Shown: positions 61,757 through 64,000 of the stretch, in pieces | How the letters are laid out: each line of letters opens with the position of its first letter | How positions within the stretch are numbered: the first letter of the stretch is position 1 | From: Agarophyton chilense | Lineage: Eukaryota > Rhodophyta > Florideophyceae > Gracilariales > Gracilariaceae | Assembly: GCA_030374765.1 (NCBI GenBank) | Contig: JARGXX010000088.1 | Coordinates: 434,001 to 498,000 of the forward strand | DNA length: 64,000 bases | Direction: 5' to 3' | Translations under genes and position numbers: made by a program | The notes under the pieces: model-generated | Databases searched by the model: none | Seen by the model: only the letters and a program-made list of their open reading frames with translations | Told to the model about the DNA's origin: nothing

Positions 61757-64000
61757 ATGAGGCGGGATCACGCAGCAAGTTTCTCGTTTGTCTCTCTGTG
61801 CGCTCGACTACGCTCCGCTAGGTTGACACGCGCAGAACTGAAATCCATTCTTGAAGAGCACAAGGATGACTTGCTTCGTGCTGTCAACACCCAACAAAGC
61901 GTCAAAACCGCTGGTCTTTCGTTTGTGCGATACCGAAGAAACGCAGCAGAGACAGCAGACTTTCCCAGACCCACGGACGCGGAGCTTGATTTTATCCCGT
62001 CCATTGAGAAGGAACTAGACTTGAGTCAATATGATGCAGCGTTGTTGTTGCGAGACTACCTTGGTTATACTAATGCCGACGACGTTTCTGATATTCTTCG
62101 CTCTCGCACTGATTTAAGTGTTGTGGTTTCCATCCAAGCCGTCAAAAAGTTTTGGAAAACACAAAAGCGAGCTGCATTCTCTGCTCTCACGACAATTCTT
62201 ACCTTGTCCCGGAAAGAAGAGGGACATGTATTCTGCGACCAGTTTTCAGAATTCGTTTTGAGCAACAAAAAGGCTATGCAAGCCATCATTGTGAGCAGTG
62301 TGATCGCCGTACTCGAAGCCCGAAAAAATGAAAGTAGCTCTACAACTATTACCGGAATTGTAGAACACTGGTGGGTTATGGACTCTTTTTTTGCGTTCTC
62401 TGTTATAGCTGGACTTGACATACAATCCAAAGCCCAAATTCTCTCTAAGTTTGCAGAGCTCGTTAAAGCGCGGAAGAATCCTTTAACCCATTCAGACGAA
62501 ACCCCATCGATGTCTAACGCTATCATAGACGGCGGCGAAGGTACGATACTATTTGTTGCGGCTCTAAATTGGACAAATGATCTCTCATCAATTACATATC
62601 CAGGAGATCCAAGCGATGATGCTATGGTTGAAGACGTGGAACGGAGTCTATCCAAGAAGGAGCAATCGGACCTTGAAATGTTAAACAATCTATATGGCTC
62701 GCTTCAAATCGCCCCTTTCGCAGAGAATGCGCTTCTCTGTCTTTCATGGTCATCACGAGTTCAGTTCTACACGACATATTGTAAGAAGAAGGGCTCAGCT
62801 GCCACAGTGATGGATCCGAACGCTGGTACACATATGGCCTACAGCCTGGGCACGAACGTGTTTCGAATTCTTCAAGACATCTCTAGAATGGTCGTCGAAA
62901 TCAGTGAATCATTAGAAGCATATCTGTTTAGATGTTACTGGGATGATCTAGCGGCATTTCTTACTATGTTCCCTCCAACCAACTTTACCTCTTCCCAAGT
63001 AGCAGAGCTTGTACAGCTTTCATCGGCGGTGCTGACTCGGAGTGGGGAATCTGCATGTATAGACGTTGCTGAGGCGTTATGGAGAGGTATGGATACTGGA
63101 CTTGAACAAAAGGGCATCAACGTTTTACTTGCCCTTGCATCAGGCATTTTCCCACTTTCATACCTACCTCTCGTGAAACTGCTTTCTGTCCTCGTGATTG
63201 ATAAGAAAAGTGCGGCCCATGCAACATACTACCTTGAAAACTGTTTGGAGACGGTGACTGAAGTTTCGGATGGTTATCGAAACGCTCTTGTTGTGATAGA
63301 TGAAAAACCGGAACACGTATGGGAGTCTCTCGCTGCACAGCGAGGTGCAGAAGTCAACCGACTTGCCTCAACATTTTTGATGGTGCGCCCAGCTGAGGGT
63401 GATATAACATTTGTTCAGTGTTCAACCGATCTTCCGGCCGACAGGTATAGATCGGCACTGCCTCGTGGTTCAGTGGGTATTGGAAGCTTGGCGCATTCTG
63501 TAGTGACTTGGCTGTGTCCATTCAATGGACTTGATGCAGTTTTGTATATCATTGACATGCTTCGAAGGTTGTTGGTAGAAGACGATCTCGCTTTGAGTTC
63601 AGATGATGCAGTTGTCGAAGAGCTTGTGTCCTCAGGTTTGGTCAGCATGAATCTGATTGACAGACTGTGCAGGAAAGCCTCATCAGTACTTCATGGTCAT
63701 ATCACAAAGGACTTGCAACTATCTGGCTTGATTGCAAGGATTTTTGGCGAACTTGCTGATCCCTCAGAGAGAATACTTAACTCTTGGTTGTCTAAAGATC
63801 GCCATGAGTTGTTGCTGACGGCCTCTGCATCGTGTTTAGCATCAATTGCTATAGGATCACGAGACTGTGCCGTAATTGCTCTGGAGCATCTTGAATCGGC
63901 ACAAAGAGGGTTGCCTCTTCAAACTGCAATGGCAAGTCTTGGTGAAGGAGCATTTCCCGCTCTTGCGGCTATTTCCCGAGTTACTGACGCATGGTCGGCG
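61757..64000 (+). CDS. Large helical-repeat protein, possibly nucleoporin Nup188-like (3' end outside window)
   Basis: Open frame from the ATG at 61757 to the window edge, 748 codons with no stop. The product is almost entirely amphipathic helices (for example LRAVNTQQSVKTAGLSFVRY, QYDAALLLRDYLGYTNADDV, LAAFLTMFPPTNFTSSQVAE, YLPLVKLLSVLVIDKK), with no enzyme motif, signal peptide or membrane segment. This superhelical build and the early acidic stretch before a DYLG-type helix resemble the inner-ring scaffold nucleoporins Nup188/Nup205, but I see no decisive motif. Other large alpha-solenoid proteins are possible. Codon use is uniform, so the frame is certainly coding. Confidence 0.7.
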   Translation, partial: MRRDHAASFSFVSLCARLRSARLTRAELKSILEEHKDDLLRAVNTQQSVKTAGLSFVRYRRNAAETADFPRPTDAELDFIPSIEKELDLSQYDAALLLRDYLGYTNADDVSDILRSRTDLSVVVSIQAVKKFWKTQKRAAFSALTTILTLSRKEEGHVFCDQFSEFVLSNKKAMQAIIVSSVIAVLEARKNESSSTTITGIVEHWWVMDSFFAFSVIAGLDIQSKAQILSKFAELVKARKNPLTHSDETPSMSNAIIDGGEGTILFVAALNWTNDLSSITYPGDPSDDAMVEDVERSLSKKEQSDLEMLNNLYGSLQIAPFAENALLCLSWSSRVQFYTTYCKKKGSAATVMDPNAGTHMAYSLGTNVFRILQDISRMVVEISESLEAYLFRCYWDDLAAFLTMFPPTNFTSSQVAELVQLSSAVLTRSGESACIDVAEALWRGMDTGLEQKGINVLLALASGIFPLSYLPLVKLLSVLVIDKKSAAHATYYLENCLETVTEVSDGYRNALVVIDEKPEHVWESLAAQRGAEVNRLASTFLMVRPAEGDITFVQCSTDLPADRYRSALPRGSVGIGSLAHSVVTWLCPFNGLDAVLYIIDMLRRLLVEDDLALSSDDAVVEELVSSGLVSMNLIDRLCRKASSVLHGHITKDLQLSGLIARIFGELADPSERILNSWLSKDRHELLLTASASCLASIAIGSRDCAVIALEHLESAQRGLPLQTAMASLGEGAFPALAAISRVTDAWSA

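Overview
The window reads as nuclear DNA of a photosynthetic eukaryote with few introns, most probably a red alga. The evidence is a phosphoglycerate kinase with a plastid transit peptide, an HCF164-like thylakoid thioredoxin, a mitochondrial TACO1-like protein, ISY1, Ku80, UNG with a PCNA-binding N terminus, and a SNF2-RING ATPase. Almost all are uninterrupted reading frames with short spacers. The species assignment is inference; the eukaryotic nuclear nature is clear.

Layout. 0-16 kb is a host gene block: a multipass membrane protein, plastid PGK, a 3.2 kb gene-poor stretch with decayed non-LTR remains, a SNF2-RING ATPase (minus), an F-box gene with one intron, UNG, and a DnaJ-type zinc protein (minus). 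16.4-36.1 kb is a single nested mobile locus. A Mutator-like element (MULE; 263 bp terminal inverted repeats, 9 bp target duplication) carries an Ulp1-type protease gene, a FAR1/SWIM transposase and a captured MSH6 fragment. A solo LTR (5 bp target duplication) sits inside the protease gene. An 11.74 kb chromodomain Gypsy element (563 bp LTRs, 5 bp target duplication, minus orientation) sits in codon 17 of the transposase gene. 36.8-43.3 kb is a second host block: MFS transporter, TACO1/YebC, ISY1, Gag1-like clamp protein and HCF164-like thioredoxin. 43.3-54.5 kb is repeat-dominated, with AT-rich DNA bearing Tc1/mariner-like termini and three GC-rich LTR copies or fragments of one family. 54.5-64 kb is a third host block: a zinc-motif/poly-Ala protein, a 23 bp minisatellite, Ku80, a decayed RNase H, a trypsin-fold protein with Cys in the nucleophile position, a small basic protein, and the first 748 codons of a large possibly Nup188-like protein.

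The most unusual object is the Gypsy element. The palindrome CCGNNCGG occurs about 84 times by eye across its 11.74 kb, in LTRs, non-coding DNA and every gene, against roughly 3-6 expected, and is rare in the rest of the window. The element also carries a 2.5 kb open frame (828 codons) antisense to gag-pol, between the chromodomain and the 3' LTR, with no recognisable family. A 701 bp inverted copy of the 3' LTR end, polypurine tract and start of this antisense frame has replaced the RNase H/integrase junction of pol. One hypothesis is a self-recognition system comparable in logic to VANDAL/VANC anti-silencing, where an element-encoded protein binds a short motif amplified only in its own DNA.
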